Positions 1 through 7,830 of a stretch of 64,000 nt of DNA are shown one piece after another. Source of the DNA: Cytophagales bacterium UBA2561 (GTDB lineage: Bacteria; Bacteroidota; Bacteroidia; Cytophagales; Thermoflexibacteraceae); assembly GCA_002340355.1 (NCBI GenBank), contig DDLX01000028.1, forward strand, positions 727,222 to 791,221, written 5' to 3'. The notes beneath the pieces were generated by a model, which worked only from the letters and a program-made list of their open reading frames with translations, made no database searches and was not told the origin of the DNA. Position 1 is the first letter of the stretch. Each line of letters starts with the position of its first letter. The position numbers were made by a program, and so were the translations under genes.

Positions 1-140
1 TTCTCTAACACATTGACTGCGGGTGTATGTGTTTGTGCATACTTAATTCCCCAATCACGAGTAAGGAAATCATCAAAAAAACCTTCAAATCCGTTGAATG
101 AACGAGGTGAGTAGTTAGAATGACATTTGATAACTTTCAT
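1..140 (-). CDS. Hsp20/alpha-crystallin small heat-shock protein, N-terminus only
   Basis: Only the first 46 codons are inside the window; the gene runs off the left edge. The start is the ATG at 138-140 on the minus strand. The peptide has an aromatic, phenylalanine-rich start (FNGFEGFFDDF) followed by TPAVNVLEN, which matches how Bacteroidota Hsp20 proteins begin just before the alpha-crystallin domain. Small heat-shock proteins are ATP-independent holdases that bind unfolding proteins in the cytoplasm. The alpha-crystallin domain itself is not visible, so the call rests on the N-terminal pattern. The two palindromes at 232-244 and 283-295 upstream fit a stress-regulated gene. Confidence 0.6.
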   Translation of the reverse strand, partial: MKVIKCHSNYSPRSFNGFEGFFDDFLTRDWGIKYAQTHTPAVNVLE

Positions 141-231
141 GATATTTTTTCTTTGGTGTGTTTAACATTCAATTTTAAATTCAATTAGAGTTGAACAACA
201 GCCGTACCATTTCGAAAAACAATTTATTTTA

Positions 232-244
232 TGTCAAAATGACA
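232..244. promoter_or_regulatory. 13-bp palindrome, candidate operator upstream of hsp20
   Basis: The sequence TGTCAAAATGACA is a perfect TGTCA-N3-TGACA inverted repeat, 92 bp upstream of the Hsp20 start codon. A second copy with the same arms lies 51 bp further upstream. Two copies with identical arms suggest a dimeric protein binding site. Which protein binds is not known from the sequence. Confidence 0.45.
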
Positions 245-282
245 CTAAAAAATTTAATATTGAATTTTACACTAAAAAAATA

Positions 283-295
283 TGTCATTATGACA
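283..295. promoter_or_regulatory. 13-bp palindrome, second candidate operator upstream of hsp20
   Basis: TGTCATTATGACA repeats the TGTCA-N3-TGACA pattern of 232-244, and the symmetry extends one base on each side. Spacing between the two sites is 51 bp, about five helical turns, so both would face the same side of the DNA. The rest of 141-430 is AT-rich with no ORF I can support. Confidence 0.45.
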
Positions 296-430
296 TTTAT
301 ATTCAAAAAATAGTCAGGTTTCCCAGCAAGACAAAATTATGAAGCTTTAAAAAATAATAATATAATTAATTATTAAATTTCAAAGCTTGACAAATCTTCA
401 TCTAGTATAGTGATTTGGTATAATCTCCTC

Positions 431-473
431 AAAAACAAAAAACCTTATTAAGTATGTGTAACTTAACAAGGTT
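431..473 (-). terminator. Intrinsic terminator of adk
   Basis: Read on the minus strand, 13-nt arms at 473-461 and 453-441 pair with one G-U and enclose a 7-nt loop. The right arm is followed by TTTTGTTTTT. It starts 26 bp past the adk stop codon. Confidence 0.8.
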
Positions 474-498
474 CTAATTTTATAAAAAGGAAGTTTTT

Positions 499-1071
499 TT
501 ACAAGGCATCCACTGCTTTGCAAAGTTCTTCAAAGATTGAATCAATTGTTCCAATGCCATCAATAGCAAAATATTTATCCTGAGCCTTATAGAAGTTTGA
601 AACAGGAGCTGTTTTTGTTTCGTACTCTTGAATTCGATTTCGGATAAGGTCTTCATTTTGGTCATCTGCACGACCTGAAGTTTTGCCTCTTTCCAAGATT
701 CGTTGTGTCAACTCTTCTTCGGTTACTTCTAACGCAATCATGCCACTAATTGATAACTCATTGTCAGCCATGATTTTATCAAGTGCCTCAGCCTGAACCG
801 TTGTGCGTGGAAAGCCATCAAAAATAAATCCTTTTGCGTCTTTATTATCAGCAACTTTATTAGCAACCATACCAATAAGCACATCATCAGGAACGAGTTT
901 ACCTTCGTTCATATATTTTTTGGCTTCTTGTCCAAGGGGTGTTTCTGCCTTGAGTTCAGCTCGTAATAAATCACCTGTAGAGAGGTGTAGCAAGCCATAT
1001 TTCTCAATAAGTTTTTCGCTTTGTGTACCTTTTCCTGCGCCTGGAGGGCCAAAGAGAACGATATTTAACAT
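499..1071 (-). CDS. adk: Adenylate kinase, short form
   Basis: Adenylate kinase catalyses ATP + AMP = 2 ADP in the cytoplasm and sets the adenylate energy charge. The 190-aa product opens with the P-loop GPPGAGKGT (residues 8-16), then LSTGDLLR and the NMP-binding region ending in GFIFDGFPRT, the usual signature of the family. A short RGKTSGRADD segment stands where longer enzymes carry a zinc-binding lid, so this is the short-lid form common in Bacteroidota. It is a single gene with a TAnnTTTG element 78 bp upstream and its own terminator downstream. The ATG at 1071 is directly followed by the conserved N-terminus, so the start is secure. Confidence 0.95.
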   Translation of the reverse strand: MLNIVLFGPPGAGKGTQSEKLIEKYGLLHLSTGDLLRAELKAETPLGQEAKKYMNEGKLVPDDVLIGMVANKVADNKDAKGFIFDGFPRTTVQAEALDKIMADNELSISGMIALEVTEEELTQRILERGKTSGRADDQNEDLIRNRIQEYETKTAPVSNFYKAQDKYFAIDGIGTIDSIFEELCKAVDAL

Positions 1072-1148
1072 GGTATCGTAATTTTTTGAGTTATGAAATG
1101 GGTTAGAAAATATGATTCAGAAATTCGCTTTGAATTTATTTTACTGAC

Positions 1149-1156
1149 CAAATGTA
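1149..1156 (-). promoter_or_regulatory. Bacteroidota-type -7 element for adk
   Basis: On the minus strand this reads TACATTTG, a match to the TAnnTTTG -7 consensus of the Bacteroidota primary sigma factor, 78 bp upstream of the adk ATG. I see no good TTTG -33 box at the usual distance, so the call rests on the -7 box alone. Confidence 0.4.
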
Positions 1157-1277
1157 CGTAAACTTCAAGAATTAATTGAAAAAAATTCATATTTTGTAAT
1201 TAATTATAAAAACTTAAATTTATAGTTCATAGCCTTCTATTTAAGTGGTCTGTATGACAAACTTGAAATGTATTAAA

Positions 1278-1862
1278 CTAGGAATTGGAGCTAAATTTTT
1301 TTAACATTTTCCATAATAAATGAGTAGGTAAACCCATCACATTGAAATACGAACCTTTAATCTTTTCAATGCCTATCATCCCCAGCATTTCTTGAATTCC
1401 ATAAGCTCCTGCTTTATCCAAAGGCTGAAATTTTTGTATATATTCCTCAATTTCAATTTCTTCTAACTCTAAAAAATATACTTCAGTATGATCACTTTCG
1501 GTCAGTTCTTGGGTCGATGTTAAAAGTGTGATTCCACTTACTACCGTATGTTTTTTCCCAGATAATGCCCGCAACATCGCTAGGGCATGTGGCTCATTTT
1601 CAGGTTTTCCTAAAATTTTGTTTTCATGAATAACTACAGTATCTGAAGCAATCAATAATTCATTTTCTTGAAGCTCAGACTGAAAAGCATGAGCCTTTTT
1701 TCGAGCCAAAAAAGCAGGCACATCCCAAACTGGCAAATTTTCAGGGTATGTTTCTTCAATATTTTTGAGACGAATTTCGAACTCTAAGCCCAACTCTTGA
1801 AGTAACTGTTGACGGCGTGGCGAACCAGAAGCCAAAATTAGACGATACGGAGCAAGATTCAT
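1278..1862 (-). CDS. maf: Maf-family nucleoside triphosphate pyrophosphatase (dTTP/UTP type)
   Basis: Maf proteins hydrolyse non-canonical or excess nucleoside triphosphates to monophosphates and have been linked to arrest of division. The 194-aa product carries the N-terminal signature ASGSPRRQQLL (residues 11-21), the acidic motif SDTVV near residue 74, and DKAGAYGIQ near residue 150. That last motif is typical of the YhdE-like dTTP/UTP-specific branch rather than the YceF-like m7GTP branch, so substrate class is inferred from this motif. Length is normal for the family. It lies between adk and glnN on the same strand, but terminators on the glnN side suggest separate transcription. Confidence 0.9.
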   Translation of the reverse strand: MNLAPYRLILASGSPRRQQLLQELGLEFEIRLKNIEETYPENLPVWDVPAFLARKKAHAFQSELQENELLIASDTVVIHENKILGKPENEPHALAMLRALSGKKHTVVSGITLLTSTQELTESDHTEVYFLELEEIEIEEYIQKFQPLDKAGAYGIQEMLGMIGIEKIKGSYFNVMGLPTHLLWKMLKKFSSNS

Positions 1863-1904
1863 TTAAAGATAATTTATGATAAAAATTTGATTTTCAATAA
1901 AATA

Positions 1905-1946
1905 AATATATTTAGCCCTACCAAGTATTAAAACTGAGTAGGGCTA
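1905..1946 (-). terminator. Intrinsic terminator of glnN
   Basis: On the minus strand, 9-nt arms TAGCCCTAC (1946-1938) and GTAGGGCTA (1921-1913) enclose a 16-nt loop, followed by an AT-rich, U-containing tract. It begins 30 bp past the glnN stop. Confidence 0.7.
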
Positions 1947-1976
1947 ATATAGGATTAAGTTAAGATATTTATTTTA

Positions 1977-4163
1977 TTAACGTACTAATAAAAGTTCACG
2001 ATATTTAGCAAAAGGCCAGTCGTTATCTGGTACAACAATCTCTAATTTATCAATTTGATAACGGATTTTCTCAAAAAATGCCCCTTTAACTTCATCACAG
2101 TATGCCATTGCAGCATCTTTAGTTTCTAGTTTATTGGCTCGTTTTCGAGCTTCAACCATATCTTGTACAGCTTGACGAAGTGTATTGACGCGTTCAGCAA
2201 TTGTTCTAATGGCAGAGATAGTATACTCAGTTTCAGACTCTAAGCCTAATTCCTTGAGTCCTTTAGCACTATTGATCAATTTATTTTGATACAGCATTGC
2301 CGCAGGAATAATTTGATTGACCGCAAAATTGCCTAAAGCACGAGATTCGATTTGAATTTTCATAATGTAATTTTCAAGCATAATTTCATTACGTGCGTCC
2401 AACTCTACATTCGAAAAGACACCATATTTAATAAATAATTGGCGTGATTTTTCAGTACCATATGCCAATTGCGCTCGTGGGCAATCTCGTAAATTAGATA
2501 AACCTCGTTTAGCAGCTTCTGTTAACCATTCTTCACTATATCCATTCCCTTCAAATCGAATTGCTTTGGATTCTTTAATGTATTCTCTCAGTACATTCAC
2601 AATGGCGACTTCCTTCTTTATCCCTTCTATAATCTGCGCATCTACTTCTACTTTAAATTTAAAAAGTTGATCTGCTACAATTGTATTCAAAACAGTCATT
2701 GAAGGAGAACAACTAGCACTTCCACCCACGGCACGAAACTCAAATTTATTTCCTGTAAATGCAAAAGGTGAAGTACGATTACGATCGGTATTATCCTTAA
2801 TAATATCAGGAATTTTGTCAATACCAAGTTTCATATATAAGTTATCACCTTTCTCAATTTTTACAGAAGAATTATGCTCTAATTCATCTAGAACAGAAGT
2901 TAATTGAGAACCAATAAACACAGAAATAATCGCAGGTGGTGCTTCATTTGCACCAAGCCGATAATCGTTACCTGCCGAAGCTACACTAGCTCTTAATAAG
3001 TCTTCATGCTCATAAACTGCTCGAATTGTATTTACGAAGAAGGTTAAGAACTGTAAATTTTCTTTCGCTCTTGTACTAGGTGCTAACAAATTTACACCTG
3101 AATCAGTAGCCAAAGACCAATTATTATGTTTCCCATTTCCGCTAATAGAGGCAAAGGGTTTTTCATGGAAAAGCACCTTCAAATCATGTTTGTCAGCAAT
3201 CATTTCCATAACATCCATCAACAACAAATTATGGTCAACAGCCAAATTTACATCTTCGAAAACAGGCGCACATTCATATTGCCCGGGAGCCACTTCATTG
3301 TGTCGAGTTGTGACGGGAATACCTAACTTAAATGCCTCTTGCTCAAAGTCTTGCATATATGCTTTGATACGAGAAGGAATCGAGCCAAAATAGTGATCAT
3401 CTAATTGTTGTCCTTTAGCGGGAGCATGTCCGAAAAGGGTTCTTCCTGTCAAAACTAAATCTGGACGAGCATAATACAATGCTTTATCAATGACAAAATA
3501 TTCCTGTTCCGTACCTAATGTAGCTGTTACTTTCCGAACATCTCTATCAAAATAATGACAAACATCGGTAGCTGCCTTATCTATCAATTGTAAAGCCTTG
3601 AGTAAGGGAGTTTTATAATCTAGAGCTTCACCTGTATAAGACACAAAAATAGTTGGGATACAAAGCGTAATACCTGACCCTTTTTCCATTAAAAAAGCAG
3701 GAGAAGAAGGATCCCAAGCTGTATAACCTCTGGCTTCGAACGTATTCCGAATACCACCATGTGGAAACGAAGAGGCATCAGGCTCTTGCTGAACTAAAGC
3801 CCCTCCCTTAAACTTTTCAATCGTACTTCCATCAGGTTGTTTCTCAAAAAAAGCGTCATGTTTTTCGGCCGTTGAGCCTGTTAAGGGCTGGAACCAATGT
3901 GTAAAGTGAGTCGCCCCTCGCTCAATTGCCCAAGCTTTCATCGCACCTGCTACGGCATCGGCTAAAGCTCCATTAATTTTATCTCCTTTATAAATACAAG
4001 TTTTCACTTTTTGGTATGCCGAATAAGACATATAACGTTTCATGGCTTCATCACCAAAAACATTCATGCCAAAATAATCGGTCACTCTAGCGGAAAGGTT
4101 CGGTACATTTACTGGCTTACGGCTTAGTGCGGACTTCACCGCCTCAAATCGAAGTCTTGACAT
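1977..4163 (-). CDS. glnN: Type III glutamine synthetase
   Basis: Makes glutamine from glutamate, ammonia and ATP, the main entry of ammonium into metabolism. The 728-aa length is that of the large type III enzymes found in Bacteroidota and some cyanobacteria, roughly 1.6 times type I. Recognisable family segments are the N-terminal FGMNVFG, the catalytic-core stretch RHNEVAPGQYECAPVFE, NGKHNNWS (near residue 345), and SAGNDYRLGANEAPP (near 395). No truncation or lost core motif is seen. A different, eukaryotic-like type II glutamine synthetase is encoded divergently 405 bp away, so this cell has two non-homologous-looking isoforms whose expression is probably balanced through the shared region. 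Confidence 0.95.
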   Translation of the reverse strand: MSRLRFEAVKSALSRKPVNVPNLSARVTDYFGMNVFGDEAMKRYMSYSAYQKVKTCIYKGDKINGALADAVAGAMKAWAIERGATHFTHWFQPLTGSTAEKHDAFFEKQPDGSTIEKFKGGALVQQEPDASSFPHGGIRNTFEARGYTAWDPSSPAFLMEKGSGITLCIPTIFVSYTGEALDYKTPLLKALQLIDKAATDVCHYFDRDVRKVTATLGTEQEYFVIDKALYYARPDLVLTGRTLFGHAPAKGQQLDDHYFGSIPSRIKAYMQDFEQEAFKLGIPVTTRHNEVAPGQYECAPVFEDVNLAVDHNLLLMDVMEMIADKHDLKVLFHEKPFASISGNGKHNNWSLATDSGVNLLAPSTRAKENLQFLTFFVNTIRAVYEHEDLLRASVASAGNDYRLGANEAPPAIISVFIGSQLTSVLDELEHNSSVKIEKGDNLYMKLGIDKIPDIIKDNTDRNRTSPFAFTGNKFEFRAVGGSASCSPSMTVLNTIVADQLFKFKVEVDAQIIEGIKKEVAIVNVLREYIKESKAIRFEGNGYSEEWLTEAAKRGLSNLRDCPRAQLAYGTEKSRQLFIKYGVFSNVELDARNEIMLENYIMKIQIESRALGNFAVNQIIPAAMLYQNKLINSAKGLKELGLESETEYTISAIRTIAERVNTLRQAVQDMVEARKRANKLETKDAAMAYCDEVKGAFFEKIRYQIDKLEIVVPDNDWPFAKYRELLLVR

Positions 4164-4568
4164 ATGACTAATCTCTTTTAAATTATTGACTATGAGAGAG
4201 ATACTTGTTATAAAGAAATATTTCGAAGCACTAAAGCTACTTTAAAAAATTTAGTTTATAAAAACTTTCTCTAAAAAATCTCTCTCGACTATTTTTAATA
4301 TTTTTCTTTTGAAACCCTAAAAATGAGAAATCCTATGGTTTTTTGAAAATTTATATAAAAAAAACACCCTATTAGATAGAAAATTTTTAAATATTTTCGA
4401 GGTTAGGGTATTTTTTTGATGATATTTTTGGGTTTTTTAATTTTTATCTCCTAATTTAGCAAAATCAATTAAGGCATTCTCCTTCTCGGAGATAGTCAAG
4501 CCCATGACTTTAAGAAACTTAACGTTTTTTTTGGTTACGCATTTTATAAACTTTATTTATAAATAACA
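4164..4568. other. Divergent intergenic region between two glutamine synthetase genes
   Basis: This 405-bp AT-rich stretch separates glnN (minus) from the type II enzyme gene (plus) and contains no ORF I can support. It holds two structures. At 4366-4409, ACCCTA and TAGGGT arms enclose an inner GAAAAT/ATTTTC hairpin and are followed on the plus strand by seven T, which looks like a terminator or attenuator. At 4478-4492, TCTCC and GGAGA pair around a 5-nt loop, 77 bp before the type II start. I could not identify convincing TAnnTTTG boxes for either gene. Confidence 0.5.
4366..4417 (+). terminator. Terminator-like hairpin in the leader of the type II glutamine synthetase gene
   Basis: Six-base arms (4366-4371 and 4404-4409) enclose a second 6-bp stem and are followed by a T7 run. 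It lies upstream of a gene on the same strand rather than after one, so it may be an attenuator or may end a short transcript. A-runs on the other side would also let it work weakly on the minus strand. Confidence 0.35.
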
Positions 4569-5582
4569 ATGACAAAGTCGAAATTAGAGTACATCTGGCT
4601 CGATGGGTATGCACCTACCCAGACATTAAGAAGTAAAACAAAAATTGTTACTGATTTTAGTGGAAATGTAGAAGATGCACCCATGTGGTCATTCGATGGG
4701 TCATCAACTGAGCAAGCTGAGGGTGGTTCTTCGGACTGTCTATTGAAACCTGTGGCAGTATATCCTGATCCAGCTCGTAAAAATGGCTGGTTAGTAATGA
4801 CCGAAGTTTTGAATGCTAATGGTGAAGCACATAGTACTAACGGACGTGCTACGATCGAAGATGATGACGATGACTTCTGGTTCGGTTTTGAGCAAGAGTA
4901 CTTTTTGATGGATGCGGAGACAAATATGCCACTCGGCTTTTCAACTAATGGCTTCCCTGAACCACAAGGTCCTTATTATTGTGGAGTAGGTGCCAAGAAA
5001 GCGTTTGGTCGAGACATTATCGAAGAGCATCTTGATATTTGCCTTGAAGCTGGTTTAAATGTAGAAGGTATTAATGCTGAAGTAGCGGCTGGACAGTGGG
5101 AGTTCCAAGTTTTCTCAAAGGGAGCTGCCGATGCAGGTGACCAAATTTGGGTGGGACGCTATTTATTAGAAAGAACAGCTGAAAAATATGGTCTTTATAT
5201 TGAATATCATCCAAAACCACTTGGTGACCGTGACTGGAATGGTTCGGGAATGCACGCCAACTTCTCTAACTCTATCTTGCGAACTTGTGGCTCTAAAGAA
5301 GTTTATGAGAAAATTTGTCAAGCCTTCGAGCCTGTCGTTAAGGAACATATCGCTGTTTATGGTGCAGATAACGACCAGCGTTTAACAGGTAAGCATGAAA
5401 CACAGTCTATTGACGAATTCTCTTATGGTGTTTCTGACCGAGGTGCCTCTATCCGAATTCCGATTGCTACAGTTGAAAATGGCTGGAAAGGTTGGTTGGA
5501 AGACCGCCGTCCTGCTTCTAATGGTGACCCTTATAAAATTGCAGCACGAATTATCAAAACTGTAAAAGCAGTTGAGTTGTAA
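4569..5582 (+). CDS. Type II (eukaryotic-like) glutamine synthetase
   Basis: Same reaction as glnN, glutamate + NH3 + ATP to glutamine, but this is the compact eukaryote-like enzyme. The 337-aa product has the beta-grasp N-terminal half with YIWLDGY near residue 9 and MWSFDGSST (near 39), then FGFEQEYF, NAEVAAGQWEFQV, and the C-terminal RLTGKHETQSIDEFSYG followed by RGASIRIP. All regions expected of a full-length type II enzyme are there. It is monocistronic: a strong terminator follows at 5621. Type II enzymes are known in several Bacteroidota beside a type III enzyme. What division of labour they have here is not shown by sequence. Confidence 0.93.
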   Translation: MTKSKLEYIWLDGYAPTQTLRSKTKIVTDFSGNVEDAPMWSFDGSSTEQAEGGSSDCLLKPVAVYPDPARKNGWLVMTEVLNANGEAHSTNGRATIEDDDDDFWFGFEQEYFLMDAETNMPLGFSTNGFPEPQGPYYCGVGAKKAFGRDIIEEHLDICLEAGLNVEGINAEVAAGQWEFQVFSKGAADAGDQIWVGRYLLERTAEKYGLYIEYHPKPLGDRDWNGSGMHANFSNSILRTCGSKEVYEKICQAFEPVVKEHIAVYGADNDQRLTGKHETQSIDEFSYGVSDRGASIRIPIATVENGWKGWLEDRRPASNGDPYKIAARIIKTVKAVEL

Positions 5583-5620
5583 GATTTTATTTTTATAACG
5601 TATAACTTCAATTTTTTGGA

Positions 5621-5649
5621 AAAGCCACTCATCAATGGGTGGCTTTTTT
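5621..5649 (+). terminator. Intrinsic terminator of the type II glutamine synthetase gene
   Basis: Ten-base arms (AAAGCCACTC and GGGTGGCTTT, one G-U) enclose a 6-nt loop and run into TTTTTT. Confidence 0.85.
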
Positions 5650-5703
5650 AGTATTATCTAATAGGATTTCATTCCATTGGGATTATAATTACAAAAAAGC
5701 CGT

Positions 5704-5711
5704 TACCTTTG
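5704..5711 (+). promoter_or_regulatory. Bacteroidota-type promoter for pheS
   Basis: TACCTTTG matches the TAnnTTTG -7 box. A TTG at 5677-5679 lies 24 bp upstream, slightly longer than the usual spacing for a -33 box. The start codon of pheS is 39 bp downstream. Confidence 0.45.
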
Positions 5712-5749
5712 TGTAGTTCTCGTTACGTTAAAAACACGTCTGAAAATCC

Positions 5750-6784
5750 ATGAAAATTACAGAGAAACTCGGTGAAATCCTTCACGAAATCGAAGAATTC
5801 AAGGTCGAAACCAAAGACCACCTCGAACAATTTCGGACTTCTTTTGTCGGAAGGAAAGGAACTATTGCTCAACTTTTTAGCGAACTCAAAGAAGCCGCCC
5901 CTGAAGACCGTAAGTTATTAGGGCAACAGATTAATAAGCTAAAAAATACCGCACAAAATAAATTTCGTGAACTCACTACAGAATTCGAAGCCAAGACGGA
6001 ATCAGAAGCTGCTACGCAATTAGATTTTACTTTGCCTCCTATTCCTGATACCCTTGGCACAGTACATCCAATTACCCAAGTACGCCAACGAATTGTACAA
6101 ATCTTTGAACGAATTGGATTTAATGTTTCAGAAGGTCCCGAAATTGAAGATGATTGGCATAATTTTTCGGCTCTTAATTTTCCACCAAACCATCCCGCCA
6201 GAGATATGCAGGATACCTTTTTTATTGAAAAAAATCCTGATATAACCTTACGTACGCATACTTCTTCAGTACAAGTTCGAGTAATGGAAACAGAAAAACC
6301 ACCTATTCGAACACTTTCCCCTGGGCGAGTTTTTCGGAATGAAGCCATTTCTGCTAGAGCGCACTGTATTTTCCATCAAGTCGAAGGACTTTATGTAGAT
6401 AAAAATGTGAGTTTCAAGGATTTAAAAGAAACCTTATTGTACTTTGCAAAGGAAATGTTCGGTAAAGAAACTAAGATCCGTTTGCGTCCTTCTTATTTTC
6501 CATTTACTGAGCCAAGTGCCGAATTAGATATTTATTGGGGTCTGAAAACCGAAGCCGATAAACGCATTACCAAAGGTACAGGTTGGTTAGAAATTGCAGG
6601 TTGTGGTATGATTGATCCGAATGTATTGGAAAATTGTAATATTGACCCTGAAACTTACACAGGCTTTGCCTTTGGTATGGGTATCGAACGAATTGCAATG
6701 CTAAAATACCAAATTACTGACTTACGGAATTTTACAGAAAATGATGTTCGGTTTTTACGCCAATTCTCAAGCATTAGCATCTAA
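5750..6784 (+). CDS. pheS: Phenylalanine-tRNA ligase alpha subunit
   Basis: Catalytic subunit of the (alpha-beta)2 enzyme that charges tRNA-Phe. The 344-aa product has the N-terminal coiled-coil arm (residues 1-90, rich in K, E and Q), then class II synthetase motif 2 (LLRTHTSSVQ-like, here LRTHTSSVQVR; RVFRNEAISARAH) and motif 3 (FAFGMGIERIAML, near residue 310). The segment WLEIAGCGMIDPNVL is the alpha-subunit hallmark. The beta-subunit gene is not in the window, which is usual in Bacteroidota where pheS and pheT are often apart. It converges on the transglycosylase gene with only 13 bp between stops. Confidence 0.96.
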   Translation: MKITEKLGEILHEIEEFKVETKDHLEQFRTSFVGRKGTIAQLFSELKEAAPEDRKLLGQQINKLKNTAQNKFRELTTEFEAKTESEAATQLDFTLPPIPDTLGTVHPITQVRQRIVQIFERIGFNVSEGPEIEDDWHNFSALNFPPNHPARDMQDTFFIEKNPDITLRTHTSSVQVRVMETEKPPIRTLSPGRVFRNEAISARAHCIFHQVEGLYVDKNVSFKDLKETLLYFAKEMFGKETKIRLRPSYFPFTEPSAELDIYWGLKTEADKRITKGTGWLEIAGCGMIDPNVLENCNIDPETYTGFAFGMGIERIAMLKYQITDLRNFTENDVRFLRQFSSISI

Positions 6785-6797
6785 AAAATACTTTAAA

Positions 6798-7778
6798 TTA
6801 ATCCTGAGTTGCATTTTTTTCAGTTTCTTCTCTATCTGATTTTTTCGCTTTCGAATAAAAATAGGATTCAGTAGGAATCCGAAAAATGTAACTCTTTCCA
6901 CTTGTTACAGTAAACATATAATCACCACTATCCAACCAAGGATTATACAATTTGAGTACTCGATACGAAATTCCGTTTTCACTGGCAAAATCTGTTAAAT
7001 TGATGGTTTTAGTCACCTTTACTTCCTTGTAAGTCAGAGGTTTTTGTTTTTCGTCAGGCTTTATGAAAAAGCCATATTTGTCAGGGTTTTGGAAAATCAC
7101 CTTTAGGGCAATAATCCGAAAAATGTAGCGATAAGTTTCCCGATTCAAATACAAATCATAGTAATTTTTAGTTTTTTGAGCAGTCAAGGCTTTGTTCAAT
7201 CCTGCCATTCCCCGATTGTAAGAAGCGGCTGCACACGTCCAATTTCCAAATTTTTTATAGGCTTGTTTGAAATATTTGCAAGCGGCTCGTCCTGCCCGAA
7301 TAGGGTCTTTACGTTCATCAATTTGTGAAGTAATTTTCAAACCAAATTGCTTGGCAGTTGGTGCAAGAAATTGCCAAAATCCTAATGCTTTTTTGTAAGA
7401 TAAAGCATATTCGTCTAAATTACTTTCGGCAATTGCCAAATAAAAAAAATCCTCAGAAACACCTTCTTCACGCAACATCGTTTTGATGGAATCTTCCCAA
7501 CGTCCTGCTCGTTTCATGATTAATAAAGTATTGTAAGGTTTGTAAGCATTAAATTCCAACTCTCGGATAAGTCGCTCTCGAATCTCGTGGTCATGCAAGG
7601 GAACAGATTCTCCCGCAAAATTCACAGAATCAGGGACAAATACGGAATAAACAGGGCGAATTTGAGTACTAACCAAACTATCTTGAGGCGGATTATCTTG
7701 GGCTTGAGCCTCAAAAATAAATCCACACCCCAAAAAATAAATCAATAAATAACTCAGAAGATGACGTGAAAAAAGCAT
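6798..7778 (-). CDS. Secreted lytic transglycosylase (SLT domain, MltD-like)
   Basis: Cleaves peptidoglycan glycan strands non-hydrolytically in the periplasm. The 326-aa product begins with a hydrophobic signal peptide (residues 1-26, ending in QAQ). The SLT fold follows: FFYLAIAESNLDEYALS carries the catalytic glutamate (E118), then ALGFWQFLAPTAKQFGL, and the AAASYNRG segment near residue 185. The C-terminal part (about 245-305) resembles a degenerate LysM-like module: TINLTDFASENGISY, then LKLYNPWL, as in MltD-type enzymes. It is the last gene before the restriction-modification operon on the same strand, separated by 52 bp; co-transcription is possible but the functions are unrelated. Confidence 0.85.
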   Translation of the reverse strand: MLFSRHLLSYLLIYFLGCGFIFEAQAQDNPPQDSLVSTQIRPVYSVFVPDSVNFAGESVPLHDHEIRERLIRELEFNAYKPYNTLLIMKRAGRWEDSIKTMLREEGVSEDFFYLAIAESNLDEYALSYKKALGFWQFLAPTAKQFGLKITSQIDERKDPIRAGRAACKYFKQAYKKFGNWTCAAASYNRGMAGLNKALTAQKTKNYYDLYLNRETYRYIFRIIALKVIFQNPDKYGFFIKPDEKQKPLTYKEVKVTKTINLTDFASENGISYRVLKLYNPWLDSGDYMFTVTSGKSYIFRIPTESYFYSKAKKSDREETEKNATQD

Positions 7779-7830
7779 TCGAAAAAGGGATTTTGGTAAT
7801 TTGAAATGAATTGGTGATAAATTATCTAAC

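Noticed and set aside
5869..6348. 159-codon minus-strand open frame inside pheS
   Set aside because: It lies wholly within a secure core gene, its translation is low-complexity and shows no known motif. Shadow frame.
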